Assembly: GCA_900769035.1 (NCBI GenBank)
Contig: CAAGFD010000091.1
Coordinates: 1 to 14,508, forward strand
DNA from: Bacteroidales bacterium
Lineage (GTDB): Bacteria > Bacteroidota > Bacteroidia > Bacteroidales > Paludibacteraceae
DNA length: 14,508 nt
Reading direction: 5' to 3'
Shown piece after piece: positions 14,034-14,508 of this stretch. The translations under genes were made by a program, and so were the position numbers. The first letter of the stretch is position 1; every line of letters starts with the position of its first letter. The notes below the pieces were generated by a model. That model made no database searches. It saw only the letters and a program-made list of their open reading frames with translations, and was not told where the DNA came from.

Positions 14034-14508
14034 TATTTCTTACTGTATTTGCGTTTACGTATAATAAAGAATACTCCTCCGAACAGAGCTATGATTAAGA
14101 GAGGAATGATAGTGTTGAAGGCTATGATAAGATTTCGATTCGAATTTACCACCGCTCTGTTGAGTAAACGGAGCTCCACCTTCCGGTTTCTTAGGTTCAT
14201 TACCCCTTCATCATCTGTAAGATAGAGAAGTGAGTTTATTATAAAGTTCTTATTTCCATGGGTTTGCTTGGTTACCCTATCGTAGCCGAGGGGCACCAGC
14301 ATAAGTTCGGAGTTGTACTTCTCTATATCGTTACGGATGATGTCGCCGTCGGCAACTACTATCATGCGGGTGTTTACACTCTTCTCGATGATGTTACTGG
14401 TGTTGAGACTATCCGGTGCGAGGCGGTGCATAAATGCCGATGTAAAACTTCCTTCAAGTGACACGGCTACAGGGATATAGGCGTTGTTGAAATACTCTTC
14501 CGGCTCCA
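14033..14508 (-). CDS. gldG: GldG-type gliding/ABC transporter component, C-terminal part (5' end beyond right edge)
   Basis: About 157 codons are visible, and the frame stays open past the right edge (EEYFNNAYIPVAVSLEGSF). A GTG at 14464 is internal and not the start. Recognisable GldG features are LEGSFTSAF, MIVVADGDIIRN, VPLGYDR, and GNKNFIINSLLYLTDDEGVMNLRNRKVELRLL. A C-terminal transmembrane helix (IIPLLIIALFGGVFFII) precedes a basic tail, RKRKYSKK. In Flavobacteriia GldG works with GldA and GldF in an ABC system required for gliding; in Bacteroidales homologues its role is less clear. It should sit in the inner membrane with the large domain in the periplasm. It overlaps nfo by one base. 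Confidence 0.85.
   Translation of the reverse strand, partial: EPEEYFNNAYIPVAVSLEGSFTSAFMHRLAPDSLNTSNIIEKSVNTRMIVVADGDIIRNDIEKYNSELMLVPLGYDRVTKQTHGNKNFIINSLLYLTDDEGVMNLRNRKVELRLLNRAVVNSNRNLIIAFNTIIPLLIIALFGGVFFIIRKRKYSKK

Noticed and set aside
14462..14464. GTG at this position as the start of a short separate gene
   Set aside because: The frame continues upstream with GldG-like sequence (EEYFNNAYIPVAV) to the right edge, so this is an internal Val codon.

Overview
The window looks like chromosomal DNA of a Bacteroidota member, most likely order Bacteroidales. The evidence is a type A sorting domain of the type IX secretion system (T9SS), a GldG-type gliding/ABC protein, a FISUMP domain in a large exoprotein, a 7-TM AraC-type regulator, and five copies of the Bacteroidota -7 promoter element TAnnTTTG placed before likely transcription units. 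No RNA gene, insertion sequence, phage integrase, CRISPR array or origin was seen. Every supported gene lies on the minus strand, so transcription runs from high to low coordinates.

Right part (14508 to 12587): the C-terminal end of gldG runs off the right edge and overlaps nfo (endonuclease IV) by one base. A small five-helix membrane protein of unknown function follows. Middle (12524 to 9079): a promoter heads a tight four-gene envelope unit made of an FKBP-type prolyl isomerase lipoprotein, a TPM-domain membrane protein with zinc ribbons and a Gly-rich tail, LemA, and an outer-membrane beta-barrel protein. Then comes class II fructose-bisphosphate aldolase (fba), with its own promoter and a strong terminator.

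Left part (7862 to 1) is the accessory-looking region. A membrane-anchored AraC-type regulator has its own promoter and terminator. Next is a 1334-residue secreted mosaic protein: an N-terminal CTD-like domain, a FISUMP domain, an FG-GAP-like propeller, and a C-terminal module of unknown function with two Ser/Thr-rich amphipathic segments that recall beta-pore-forming proteins. After another terminator and promoter comes a two-gene unit: a small T9SS-sorted protein, then a large secreted protein (593 codons visible, open at the left edge) with about 14 Y-x-D-L-x-x-K-P repeats and a tail-fibre-like N-terminal domain. These three secreted proteins are the best candidates for an undescribed surface or exported system. 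The regulator next to them could control them, but only position supports that.

No gene-free stretch exceeds 300 bases. The longest (2280 to 2577, 298 bases) holds a promoter, a palindrome and a terminator-like hairpin, and otherwise AT-rich sequence with no visible gene.
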